From positions 310,905 through 374,904 of the forward strand of contig NZ_GL872413.1 of the NCBI RefSeq assembly GCF_000192225.1: DNA of 64,000 nucleotides, given 5' to 3'. This stretch comes from Capnocytophaga sp. oral taxon 338 str. F0234. Lineage in GTDB: Bacteria; Bacteroidota; Bacteroidia; Flavobacteriales; Flavobacteriaceae. A model generated the notes under the pieces. That model had not been told where the DNA came from and did no database searches. It was given only the letters and a program-made list of their open reading frames with translations. Below, piece after piece: positions 51,007-59,834 of the stretch; the stretch's first letter is position 1, and the number at the start of each line of letters is the position of its first letter. The translations under genes were made by a program, and so were the position numbers.

Positions 51007-51139
51007 AAAAGATATATTAGAAGAAAAACTTTTAAAAGGTTTATCTCTTGCTTATGAGCGAATGATTGTCCAAAAACGCAAGAATAATCAAAAGATTGTG
51101 GTGCGCCGTGGGGGTAAAATCGTTACTATTAATCCGTAG
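50987..51139 (+). CDS. Small partner of zeta-toxin-like kinase (putative antitoxin)
   Basis: 50 residues, Lys-rich, overlapping the kinase gene by 20 bp. It begins MKKKEVKKDILEEKLLKG and ends V-V-R-R-G-G-K-I-V-T-I-N-P. Small proteins with an LxxAYERMI helix and an R-x-G-K-I-V-x-I-x-P tail often follow zeta-like kinases in Bacteroidota. The antitoxin role is inferred from position. A signal for independent initiation is not visible, so it depends on coupled translation. Confidence 0.65.
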   Translation: MKKKEVKKDILEEKLLKGLSLAYERMIVQKRKNNQKIVVRRGGKIVTINP

Positions 51140-51181
51140 AGAATGAAAGAGGAAATGTATTAGAATTTTAAATATATAATA

Positions 51182-51931
51182 ATGGAAGAAAATATTAAAA
51201 ATAAAGTAGTGATTATCACCGGTGCCAGCAGTGGACTTGGTCTGGCAACAGCTTTACTCTTAGCAAAGTACGGAGCAAAGGTAGTCTTGGCAGCTCGTCG
51301 AAGGGAACGTCTGGAAAAATTGGCTCAAACCATTAAAAACCAAGGTGGAGAAGCCCTCGTAATGGTTGCTGATGTAGCCGTACGCTCCGATGTGGAACAT
51401 ATTGTACGGGAAACGCTTAATGCTTATTCCCGTATAGATGTGCTTATCAATAATGCAGGCATTATGCCTCAAGCACCATTGGAAAAACTTAAAGTAGAGG
51501 AATGGGACAGAATGATTGATACTAACATTAAAGGAGTACTTTACGGCATTGCAGCAGTACTCCCTACGATGCAACAACAACACAGTGGACACATCATCAA
51601 CCTATCATCAGTGGCAGGCTTGCGTGTGGCAGCAGGGCGTGGTACGGTGTATAGTGGCACTAAGTTCGCTGTTAAAGCGATTAGTGAAGGTTTACGTATG
51701 GAGGTAGCTAAGGACAATATCCGTGTAACCACCCTCTACCCTGGTGCGGTGGAGAGCGAACTCAAGTATGGTAGCTCCGACCCTGAAGCCAGTGCTAATA
51801 TTCAGGCTTTCTATAAGGAATACGAGATCCCTGCCGATTCAGTTGCTCGTGCGATTGCTTATGCTATTGGCGAGCCTGAAGAGGTAGCCATCAATGAAAT
51901 CACTTTACGCCCTACCAAACAAGAATTTTAA
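51182..51931 (+). CDS. Short-chain dehydrogenase/reductase (SDR), YdfG-like
   Basis: 249 residues. The Rossmann motif is TGASSGLGLA (13-22), the NAG motif is NNAGIMPQ, and the catalytic tetrad is S-S-V-A-G (Ser), Y-S-G-T-K (Tyr-x-x-x-Lys) with Asn upstream in the DTNIKG helix. Classical SDR of the NADP-preferring YdfG type (arginines after beta-2: AARRRERLE). The substrate is unknown. It ends 87 bp upstream of the RND permease gene. Confidence 0.9.
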   Translation: MEENIKNKVVIITGASSGLGLATALLLAKYGAKVVLAARRRERLEKLAQTIKNQGGEALVMVADVAVRSDVEHIVRETLNAYSRIDVLINNAGIMPQAPLEKLKVEEWDRMIDTNIKGVLYGIAAVLPTMQQQHSGHIINLSSVAGLRVAAGRGTVYSGTKFAVKAISEGLRMEVAKDNIRVTTLYPGAVESELKYGSSDPEASANIQAFYKEYEIPADSVARAIAYAIGEPEEVAINEITLRPTKQEF

Positions 51932-52018
51932 ATATCTATTTCTTTCTATAATCATCCTTTTGCTGGAGGAGAGTTTATACAAATAACGACTTTTTTAATA
52001 ATGAATAATTAATTTTAT

Positions 52019-55000
52019 ATGATAAAGAATTTTATTAACAGACCGGTATTATCAACGGTAATTTCTATCTTGATAGTCATCTTAGGGATCTTAGGAATTA
52101 TTTCTTTACCTATTTCCCAATACCCTGAAATTGCGCCACCTACAGTACAAGTAAGTGCCAGCTACGGAGGTGCCAATGCTGAAACGGTACTTAAGGCGGT
52201 GGTGATTCCTTTGGAAGAACAGATCAACGGGGTGGAAAATATGGACTATATTACTTCTTCCGCTTCCAATAGTGGTAGGGCAAGTATCACCGTATATTTT
52301 AAACATGGTACCAATGCCGATAATGCAGCGGTAATGGTGCAGAACCGAGTATCCTATGCTAATGCAATTCTTCCTGCTGAGGTAAAACAAGCAGGGGTAA
52401 CCGTGGAGAAACGCACATCTGGAAATCTTATGTTCCTTTCCTTCTTCTCCGAAAATCCAGAGTTGGATGATGTATTTTTGCAAAACTATTTGAGTATTAA
52501 CGTAATCCCTGCTCTTAAGCGTATCAATGGAGTAGGAGATGCCGATGTGTTTGGTGCCAAAACTTATTCCATGCGCGTATGGTTGGATCCTCAAAAACTC
52601 CAAGCCTATAAGCTGAACCCTACGGAAGTTACTGCAGCGATCTCTGCTCAAAGTTTGGAAGCTGCTGCGGGTACTTTGGGGCAAAATAGTGGGGGATCCT
52701 ATGAATATGTGATCAAGTATAAAGGGAAATATAACCAAGTCTCTGAGTATGAGAATGTAGTTATTAAGGCTTTGGATGGCGGACGGGTACTTCGGTTAAA
52801 GGATGTTGCCAAGGTAGAGCTTGATGCTCTTACTTTCTCCAGCTTTGCTGAGAGTAAAGGGCGCCCTGCCGTTTCTATGGGGATTTCCCAGACTCCTGGC
52901 GCCAATGCTCATGAGGTGGTACAGAATATTGACAAATACCTTAAATCTATTGAGAAAACCCTCCCTGAAGGAATTACTTATTCTATCAACTTTAATGTAA
53001 ATACTTTCTTGGATGCTGCGATTTCTAAAGTGGTTTCTACTCTTTTGGAAGCCTTCCTTTTGGTGTTCCTTGTGGTGTATGTTTTCTTACAGGATTTTCG
53101 TTCCACACTGATTCCTGCCATAGCCGTACCAGTCTCTATTGTGGGTACCTTCTTCTTCTTGAATCTCTTTGGTTATTCTATCAATATGCTTACTTTGTTT
53201 GCTTTGGTATTGGCTATTGGTATTGTGGTAGATGATGCCATTGTGGTGGTCGAGGCTGTCCATGCCAAGATGGAACAGACTCATGAGAAGGCAAAGCCAG
53301 CGACTATTTCAGCGATGAATGAAATAACAGGAGCTATTATCTCCATTACCTTGGTGATGGCGGCAGTATTCGTGCCTGTAACTTTTATCAGTGGTACCAC
53401 AGGGGTATTCTATAAGCAGTTTGGGATTACCTTGATTGTGGCAATTATTATTTCAGCTATTAATGCGCTTACCCTGAGTCCAGTATTGTGTTCTCTCTTT
53501 CTTAAGCCTCATGGAGATAAGGAATATGAGAAAAAATCTTGGATAGGTAAGTTTTTTCACAAGTTCAACATTGCCTTCAATACCGCTACGCTCAAGTACG
53601 GACAGACTTTTACTTTCTTCCTTCGTCATAAGTGGATTACCTTAGTGCTTTTTGCGATAGCAGGAGGAGGAATTTATTATGCTAATAAGAACCTACAATC
53701 GGGCTTTGTACCCAGTGAAGACCAAGGATTTGTGATGATGAATGTGGAACTTATTCCAGGAGCTTCTATGGAGCGTACTGCCAATGTGCTGAGAGAAGCC
53801 AGCAAAACCCTTAGTGATATTCCCGGAGTTGCCAACTTTACCTATATTACGGGGAATGGGATGCTCTCTGGGTCAGGTAGTAATAATGGTATGGGCTTCT
53901 TTACCCTCAAACCTTTCGAGGAGCGTGCCAAACATCCTGATCAAAGTATTCAAGCTATTATAGGCAAAGCCTTTGCAAGTGTTGCTCATATTAAGGATGC
54001 ACGATTTCTCTTCTTCCAACCACCTTCTGTAGCAGGATTCGGTATAAGTAATGGAGTCTCTCTTGTGTTACTTAATAAGTCCGGTGATGAGATTAGTCAG
54101 GTGAGTAAAACTACTCAACAGTTCATGGACGCTCTTATGAAACGACCTGAGATACAATATGTTCAGACATCCTTTAACACTAATTATCCACAGTATCAAA
54201 TGGATATTAATGTAGAGCGAGCTATGCAATCAGGAATTTCGGTAAGTTCTATTCTCTCCACCTTACAGAATTACATTGGAGGCTTTTATGCTACTGACTT
54301 TACCCTTTATGGGAAGCAGTACCGTGTAATGGTGCAATCTTTACCAGAATCACGTAAGGATATAAATAGCCTTAATGGGCTCTTTGTGAGAGCAGGAAAT
54401 GGTGAGATGGCTCCTATTTCAGAATTTGTAACATTGAATCGAGTATTTGGTCCTCAATCTTTGAGTCGTTATAACCTCTTTACTTCTGTTTCTATTTCAG
54501 CAAATAGCAATCCTGGTTACAGTACAGGAGATGCTGTAAAAGCTGTAGAAGAAGTTGCTGCTCAAACCCTTAATTCTAACTATGGTATAGATTATACAGG
54601 GCTTACTCGTGAGGAGCAGAACGCAGGAACACAAACTATTATCATCTTCATGCTCAGCTTGATATTTACTTATTTTATTCTTTCTGCTCAGTATGAAAGT
54701 TATCTTTTACCACTTTCAGTACTCATGTCCTTACCTTTTGGGATCTTTGGTGCCTTCTTAGGACAATGGCTCTTTGGTTTGGAGAATAATATTTACTTCC
54801 AAATATCACTCATTATGTTGATAGGACTCTTGGCGAAGAATGCGATTTTGATAGTGGAGTTTGCTGTACAGAGGCGACGACATGGGGAAAGCCTTTCTAA
54901 AGCGGCGATTAATGCAGCAATGGCACGTTTACGTCCTATTTTAATGACCTCTTTTGCCTTTATTGTAGGATTGATGCCTTTGGTATTTGCCACTGGAGTT

Positions 55001-55177
55001 GGTTCATCAGGGAACCGTTCTGTCGCTACAGGAGCTGCTGCAGGACAGCTTATTGGGACTTTCTTTGGATTGGTAGTCATCCCTGTACTCTTTGTGATCT
55101 TCCAACACTTACAAGAACGCATTAGCGGTACTGAGCAAAAAGAGGAAATCTTTGTCTCTCCTACCAATAATTATTAG
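52019..55177 (+). CDS. RND efflux permease (AcrB/MexB, HAE1 type)
   Basis: 1052 residues, normal length. Twelve transmembrane helices flank two large periplasmic loops. Transmembrane helix 4 contains ALVLAIGIVVDDAIVVVEAV with the paired proton-relay Asp residues, and the helix 10-12 half shows LIGLLAKNAILIVEFAVQ. FSTFAESKGRPAVSMGIS-like segments and GFVPSEDQGF belong to the porter domain. The pump would expel drugs or detergents through the adaptor (37846) and outer-membrane factor (43196), which are separated from it by 13 and 7.4 kb. A terminator hairpin follows 23 bp downstream. Confidence 0.95.
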   Translation: MIKNFINRPVLSTVISILIVILGILGIISLPISQYPEIAPPTVQVSASYGGANAETVLKAVVIPLEEQINGVENMDYITSSASNSGRASITVYFKHGTNADNAAVMVQNRVSYANAILPAEVKQAGVTVEKRTSGNLMFLSFFSENPELDDVFLQNYLSINVIPALKRINGVGDADVFGAKTYSMRVWLDPQKLQAYKLNPTEVTAAISAQSLEAAAGTLGQNSGGSYEYVIKYKGKYNQVSEYENVVIKALDGGRVLRLKDVAKVELDALTFSSFAESKGRPAVSMGISQTPGANAHEVVQNIDKYLKSIEKTLPEGITYSINFNVNTFLDAAISKVVSTLLEAFLLVFLVVYVFLQDFRSTLIPAIAVPVSIVGTFFFLNLFGYSINMLTLFALVLAIGIVVDDAIVVVEAVHAKMEQTHEKAKPATISAMNEITGAIISITLVMAAVFVPVTFISGTTGVFYKQFGITLIVAIIISAINALTLSPVLCSLFLKPHGDKEYEKKSWIGKFFHKFNIAFNTATLKYGQTFTFFLRHKWITLVLFAIAGGGIYYANKNLQSGFVPSEDQGFVMMNVELIPGASMERTANVLREASKTLSDIPGVANFTYITGNGMLSGSGSNNGMGFFTLKPFEERAKHPDQSIQAIIGKAFASVAHIKDARFLFFQPPSVAGFGISNGVSLVLLNKSGDEISQVSKTTQQFMDALMKRPEIQYVQTSFNTNYPQYQMDINVERAMQSGISVSSILSTLQNYIGGFYATDFTLYGKQYRVMVQSLPESRKDINSLNGLFVRAGNGEMAPISEFVTLNRVFGPQSLSRYNLFTSVSISANSNPGYSTGDAVKAVEEVAAQTLNSNYGIDYTGLTREEQNAGTQTIIIFMLSLIFTYFILSAQYESYLLPLSVLMSLPFGIFGAFLGQWLFGLENNIYFQISLIMLIGLLAKNAILIVEFAVQRRRHGESLSKAAINAAMARLRPILMTSFAFIVGLMPLVFATGVGSSGNRSVATGAAAGQLIGTFFGLVVIPVLFVIFQHLQERISGTEQKEEIFVSPTNNY

Positions 55178-55200
55178 TAGGGAGTTCTATACTCATGAAA

Positions 55201-55234
55201 AGAAGGTGTTTAAAGAGTCTTTTGAACACCTTCT
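55201..55234 (+). terminator. Rho-independent terminator after RND permease
   Basis: A 10-bp perfect stem (AGAAGGTGTT, 55201-55210, with AACACCTTCT, 55225-55234), then TTATTTT. Further pairing inside the loop is possible. Confidence 0.8.
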
Positions 55235-55377
55235 TTATTTTCCTTGATAATTATAAGGGGAAATTTTTTTATTCTGCTATAGCAGATATAGCAAATAAAT
55301 TTAACAGATAGACCTTTATGAAATTATAAAAAGTGTTATATATATTATAAAAAACATATTTATTTCTTCAAAATATT

Positions 55378-55405
55378 TTTGATAGCGAAAAAAGTTATAT
55401 ATTTG
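55378..55405 (+). promoter_or_regulatory. Promoter of the OmpA gene
   Basis: TTTG at 55378-55381 (-33), a 16-bp spacer, and TATATTTG at 55398-55405 (-7): a good match to the Bacteroidota consensus. Transcription should start near 55411, leaving a leader of about 30 nt before the ATG. Confidence 0.7.
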
Positions 55406-55442
55406 CGCCGAATTAAATAAAGAATTAGAAAAAGAATTTTTT

Positions 55443-56618
55443 ATGAAAAAGAATATTTTAACTCTCGCAGCTATATTTACAGCTGCAGTAAGTGCTAACG
55501 CACAAGAAACACTAAGCAACAGCAAATTTTTTGACAACTGGCAAGTAGGTGTGAAAGCTGGTGGATTCTCTTACACTACTCAAGAGGCTTTCCTTAAAAA
55601 TACCCGTGCCACTTTTGGAGCTGAGATTGGCAAACAAATCTCCCCTGTTTTCCGTCTTGGATTAGAAGGGATGGCTTATGTACGTCCTAACTTAGTTGAT
55701 GATGATCCTAAGTATGGTAATTTTATTGACCAAACTAATGTAAGTTTAGTTGGTACTGTGAATTTAAGTAATCTTTTTGCAGGATACAAAGAGGCTCCTC
55801 GCTTCTTCGAAGTAGAAGGTTTTGCTGGATTAGGTTGGATGCACCAATACATACAAAACATTATTCCAGGGGTAAATACACGTGAAAATAGCATTACTAA
55901 TGGAATGAGTGCTCAGTTTGGTTCTAATTTGTTATTCAACTTAGGTCAAAGCAAAGCATGGGGTATTAAGCTAAGCCCTGCTATTGTTTATGCAGTAGAT
56001 ACACCAGCTAAAAATTCTATAAATAGTTTGAATAGTTCAGCCTCTTTTACTCAGCTTACCGCTGGCGTAGTATATCGCTTTAAAGGAAGTAATGGAGCAC
56101 ATCACTTTACTAGACCTTCTAACAGAGAAGAATTAGAAGCACTTAACAAACAATTAGCGGGGTTACGTAGTGACCTAAGAGGAAAAGAAGATCAACTCTC
56201 TGAAAGTCAAAGACGAATTGCTCAGTTAGAAAGAGATTTGGAAGAAGCTCGTAACAAAAAACCTCAGGTGATTGAAAAAACAATTACTACTAGTAAGAAA
56301 ACTTTAGAATCTGTAGTTACTTATCGTGTAGGTAGAACTAATATTGAACCATCTCAGTTACCTAACGTAGAACGTATCGCTACTTACCTTAAAAAATATC
56401 CTAATAGTAAGGTAGTTATCAAAGGATATGCTTCTCCAGAAGGTAATTTAGAGAAAAATCAGAAATTAGCTGCTGATCGTGCTCAGTCTGTTAAGAAAAT
56501 CTTGGTTTCTCGTTACAAAATTGCTGCTGACCGTATTCAAGCTGAAGGAAATGGTATCGGTGATATGTTTAGCGAACCAGATTGGAACCGTGTAAGTATT
56601 TCTACTATCGTAGAATAA
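55443..56618 (+). CDS. OmpA-family outer-membrane protein
   Basis: 391 residues. The signal peptide (ending V-S-A-N-A-Q) is followed by an eight-stranded beta-barrel region (25-205, with WQVGVKAGGFSY), a coiled coil rich in Glu/Arg/Leu (about 225-275: EELEALNKQLAGLRSDLRGK), and the OmpA C-terminal peptidoglycan-binding domain (VIKGYASPEGNLEKNQKLAA, ADRAQSVKKIL, then DPDWNR-like SEPDWNRVSI). It links outer membrane and cell wall and is expected to be abundant, which its strong promoter supports. Monocistronic, ending in a large terminator. Confidence 0.92.
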   Translation: MKKNILTLAAIFTAAVSANAQETLSNSKFFDNWQVGVKAGGFSYTTQEAFLKNTRATFGAEIGKQISPVFRLGLEGMAYVRPNLVDDDPKYGNFIDQTNVSLVGTVNLSNLFAGYKEAPRFFEVEGFAGLGWMHQYIQNIIPGVNTRENSITNGMSAQFGSNLLFNLGQSKAWGIKLSPAIVYAVDTPAKNSINSLNSSASFTQLTAGVVYRFKGSNGAHHFTRPSNREELEALNKQLAGLRSDLRGKEDQLSESQRRIAQLERDLEEARNKKPQVIEKTITTSKKTLESVVTYRVGRTNIEPSQLPNVERIATYLKKYPNSKVVIKGYASPEGNLEKNQKLAADRAQSVKKILVSRYKIAADRIQAEGNGIGDMFSEPDWNRVSISTIVE

Positions 56619-56639
56619 TTTGTATAAAGATAAATTGGA

Positions 56640-56672
56640 ATGCGGGGTGCGCATGTGCACCCCGCATTTTTT
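56640..56672 (+). terminator. Rho-independent terminator after ompA-like gene
   Basis: An 11-bp perfect GC-rich stem (ATGCGGGGTGC, 56640-56650, with GCACCCCGCAT, 56657-56667) and a T-run. The strongest hairpin in the window. Confidence 0.92.
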
Positions 56673-56720
56673 ATATATACTTTAACCTATAATAATATAT
56701 CATAAGTACAGAAAAAATAG

Positions 56721-56728
56721 TACTTTTG
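56721..56728 (+). promoter_or_regulatory. -7 promoter element for sufB
   Basis: TACTTTTG, 89 bp before the sufB start, matches TAnnTTTG. The leader would be about 80 nt. Confidence 0.5.
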
Positions 56729-56816
56729 TCCCTTAATAAGAATAAGTATAAAGAAAGTGAGTTAAAAGATTTAACAATCTTTTATTCAATATGTTGAATC
56801 TGAAATATATTGTAGA

Positions 56817-58286
56817 ATGGCAAAATATACAGAAGAAGAACTCAAGGAAGAATTAGAAAATAGTGAATACAAGTATGGTTTCTATACTGATATTGAGTCC
56901 GACACTTTTCCTAAAGGACTTAATGAAGAGGTTGTTGTTGCACTCTCTAAGAAGAAAAATGAACCTCAATGGATGACCGATTGGCGTGTGGAGGCTTTTC
57001 GAATTTGGAAAGCAATGCCTGAGCCTCCCCATTGGGCAAATTTAAAGTTTGAAACTCCAGATTTTCAAGATATTGCCTATTATTCCGCCCCTAAACAAAA
57101 ACCTAAACTCAACAGTTTGAACGAAGTAGACCCTAAACTCTTGGAAACTTTCAATAAGTTGGGTATTTCTCTTGAGGAGCAAAAGCGACTTTCCGGAGTG
57201 GAAGAAAAGCCTACTGTAGCGATGGATGTGGTTATGGACTCTGTTTCAGTAGCCACTACTTTCCAGAGAACATTAGCAGAGAAGGGGGTTATTTTCTGTT
57301 CTATTTCGGAAGCAATCCAAAAGCATCCAGACCTTGTTCGCAAATATTTGGGAACAGTAGTACCTAAGACGGATAATTTCTATGCAGCATTGAATTCGGC
57401 AGTTTTCACTGACGGCTCTTTTTGTTATGTGCCTAAAGGGGTACGTTGTCCAATGGAGCTTTCTACTTACTTTCGCATCAACCAAGCAGGTACAGGACAG
57501 TTTGAGCGTACCCTCCTCATTGTGGATGAGGGAGCTTATGTGTCCTACTTAGAAGGTTGTACTGCACCTAAGCGTGATGAAAACCAGCTCCATGCAGCTG
57601 TAGTAGAACTTATCGCTATGGAAGGAGGAGAAATCAAGTATTCTACTGTACAAAATTGGTTTCCTGGAGATAAGGATGGAAGTGGAGGTGTATATAATTT
57701 CGTAACCAAGCGTGCATTAGCTGAAAAGAATGCGAAAATCTCTTGGACACAGGTAGAGACAGGTTCTGCCATTACCTGGAAGTACCCTTCTGTAGTACTC
57801 AAGGGCGACAATGCCATAGGAGAGTTTTACTCTATTGCAGTAACTAACCATTTTCAACAAGCTGATACGGGTACTAAGATGATTCATATAGGGAATAATA
57901 CCAAATCCACGATCATTTCTAAAGGAATTTCAGCGGGAAAATCACAGAATAGTTACCGTGGCTTGGTAAAGGTAGTACCTTCTGCTAAGAATGCACGTAA
58001 TTTCTCTCAGTGTGACTCCTTACTTATGGGAAATAAGTGTGGTGCACATACTTTCCCTTACATAGAAGCAAAGAATCCTACTGCTCAGATAGAACATGAG
58101 GCGACTACTTCAAAAATAGGGGAGGATCAGATATTCTATTGTAACCAGAGAGGGATAGATACCGAAAAAGCTATTTCATTGATAGTAAATGGTTTTGGTA
58201 AAGAAGTGCTCAATAAGCTTCCCATGGAGTTTGCCGTAGAAGCTCAAAAACTATTAGAGATTTCTTTGGAGGGTAGTGTGGGGTAA
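56817..58286 (+). CDS. sufB: Fe-S cluster assembly protein SufB
   Basis: 489 residues, normal length. Visible landmarks are [63 protein letters not shown] with a conserved Cys, and [18 protein letters not shown] toward the C-terminus. SufB is the scaffold of the SufBCD complex on which Fe-S clusters are built in the cytoplasm. In Flavobacteriaceae sufC, sufD and sufS normally follow directly; here they are absent to the right edge of the window, replaced by accessory genes. Confidence 0.95.
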   Translation: MAKYTEEELKEELENSEYKYGFYTDIESDTFPKGLNEEVVVALSKKKNEPQWMTDWRVEAFRIWKAMPEPPHWANLKFETPDFQDIAYYSAPKQKPKLNSLNEVDPKLLETFNKLGISLEEQKRLSGVEEKPTVAMDVVMDSVSVATTFQRTLAEKGVIFCSISEAIQKHPDLVRKYLGTVVPKTDNFYAALNSAVFTDGSFCYVPKGVRCPMELSTYFRINQAGTGQFERTLLIVDEGAYVSYLEGCTAPKRDENQLHAAVVELIAMEGGEIKYSTVQNWFPGDKDGSGGVYNFVTKRALAEKNAKISWTQVETGSAITWKYPSVVLKGDNAIGEFYSIAVTNHFQQADTGTKMIHIGNNTKSTIISKGISAGKSQNSYRGLVKVVPSAKNARNFSQCDSLLMGNKCGAHTFPYIEAKNPTAQIEHEATTSKIGEDQIFYCNQRGIDTEKAISLIVNGFGKEVLNKLPMEFAVEAQKLLEISLEGSVG

Positions 58287-58329
58287 GACTAAATGATAAA
58301 TGCTAACACCTAAAACTTAACCCCCTAAA

Positions 58330-58580
58330 ATGAAATTATTTAAACAAAAAACATGGTAGTTTGAAATCTCAGGAATGGAAGGACAAGTAAAGCTATTTGG
58401 AGTGAATATTTTTGATTATAAGTGGAAAGAAACAGGAGAATGGGTAAAAGTAATAGACCCTCTTTATCATGTTGAAAAATCTTTTTTCTTTACAAAGTAG
58501 TGATAGAGGATGAAGAGCACAGTTTTGTAGCAGGTGAGTTTAGCAATATGATATGAGGATTTTATTTGTTGAAGTATTAA
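58330..58580 (+). pseudogene. Decayed small gene after sufB
   Basis: The frame from the ATG at 58330 reads M-K-L-F-K-Q-K-T-W, a stop, then F-E-I-S-G-M-E-G-Q-V-K-L-F-G-V and D-Y-K-W-K-E-T-G-E-W-V-K-V-I-D-P-L-Y-H. After a frameshift near 58490 it continues V-I-E-D-E-E-H-S-F-V-A-G-E-F-S-N-M-I, another stop (TGA where Trp is expected) and G-F-Y. About 80 codons in all. It resembles small secreted or cytoplasmic proteins of Bacteroidota accessory regions; I do not know its function. Confidence 0.65.
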
Positions 58581-58581
58581 T

Positions 58582-59274
58582 ATGGATAACATTAAAAAAC
58601 TGTACCATTTAGACCCTAAGGATAGCAAAGGCTTCTCAGAAGAACAGCTATTAGAAGCTGAAAAGCGCTTGAACATCACCTTGCCTGAGGAGTTCCGAGC
58701 GTATTACTTACAGTTAGGAGCAACCAAAAGTGTAAACCAATCCTATAACTCGTTGGCAACACCTCAGCAATTGTATTTTGCAGGGGATTACTTGTGCTTT
58801 TGTGAAGAAAACCAAGGAGTGGTAATGTGGGCAATTCGCAAAGAAGATTTAAACAACCCTAACCCGCCTGTTTGGGGTAATTACGGCTCCGAAACTGACC
58901 CCGATTGGATACAAGAGACCCAAAACCTCTCCGACTTTTGGCTCTACCTCGCCATTTACAATGGTGTAATGGGAGGCTTGCCTTACAACGCCAATGCAAT
59001 GGGCGGTTGGGATATGGAAAACTTTGAAGTACCCGAGCAAGTTGTTGCCCATATAGAAAAACAATATACTGAACTTACCTCCCTCAGTTGGAAAGGGCAA
59101 CGCACCTTTACCGATGAAGATTTTAAGCTTGTGATAACACTTTCTATACACCGAGATACTGGAAAACCTACAGCTATCTTTATAGGGACTACCCAAAAAG
59201 CTCTTTTTGATAAACTATTAAATGATTTAGAAAGTTATGGCTTGCAATGGGATTACACTTCGTATGATGATTAA
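58582..59274 (+). CDS. SMI1/KNR4-like (SUKH) immunity protein
   Basis: 230 residues. The SUKH start is visible: KGFSEEQLLEAEKRLNITLP followed by E-E-F-R-A-Y-Y-L-Q-L-G. Later elements, such as GDYLCFCEENQGVVMWAIRK and DPDWIQETQNLSDFWLYLAI, are characteristic of this superfamily. Cytoplasmic. It is a different branch from the pair at 48.5-49.8 kb. It begins 1 bp after the decayed gene behind sufB. The partner toxin is not seen. Confidence 0.82.
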   Translation: MDNIKKLYHLDPKDSKGFSEEQLLEAEKRLNITLPEEFRAYYLQLGATKSVNQSYNSLATPQQLYFAGDYLCFCEENQGVVMWAIRKEDLNNPNPPVWGNYGSETDPDWIQETQNLSDFWLYLAIYNGVMGGLPYNANAMGGWDMENFEVPEQVVAHIEKQYTELTSLSWKGQRTFTDEDFKLVITLSIHRDTGKPTAIFIGTTQKALFDKLLNDLESYGLQWDYTSYDD

Positions 59275-59285
59275 AATTAACGAAA

Positions 59286-59810
59286 ATGAAAAACCTTAGA
59301 AAAGAACTACGCCCCGATTTCACAACTGCTGAAAAACTCTACCCTCTTGTATTAAAACGTCTACAAGACTATGAAGCCTTTTATGATGCCCAAAGTGAAG
59401 ACACTCCCGAAGAAGTGTTTGAAAAAGAATACAAGGCGATGGAGCAATACCTCAGTGAGCTCACTGGTAAAGACCTTTCCAATATTTGGCTATGGGAATG
59501 GTGGGAAGGCAATGGTATTGAAGCTTTTGCCTTTGATTTGGCAATGCCCGACCCTGTAAAACACAACAACCTTACTCGTGAAGACATCGCTGCTTTTGTA
59601 CGTATCATTATAGACAATGAATTTGAGTGCGAAAACGATTTTCAACGGGAGTTTATGCCTTATATGTTTTATAGCGATGGCTACTTCTTTCAGTTTTTAG
59701 AACTCAACTGTCCGCACTTTGACCCTACTGTGTTCAATACCACAAAAGATAAAGAGGGTAAGTATCACCAGCCTACTGTTGAGGAGGTAATGAATCAGAT
59801 ATGGAAATAA
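59286..59810 (+). CDS. Unrecognised protein next to SUKH gene (immunity-like)
   Basis: 174 residues, acidic and rich in aromatic residues (NIWLWEWWEGNGIEAFAFDL). No signal peptide, no motif I can name; it may belong to one of the uncharacterised immunity families. It starts 11 bp after the SUKH gene and probably shares its transcript. Confidence 0.55.
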   Translation: MKNLRKELRPDFTTAEKLYPLVLKRLQDYEAFYDAQSEDTPEEVFEKEYKAMEQYLSELTGKDLSNIWLWEWWEGNGIEAFAFDLAMPDPVKHNNLTREDIAAFVRIIIDNEFECENDFQREFMPYMFYSDGYFFQFLELNCPHFDPTVFNTTKDKEGKYHQPTVEEVMNQIWK

Positions 59811-59834
59811 CCTAACACTTAAATATCTAAACAA

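Noticed and set aside
52106-52738. A 210-codon open frame on the minus strand
   Set aside because: It is antisense to the AcrB-type permease, whose frame is certain; composition explains it.
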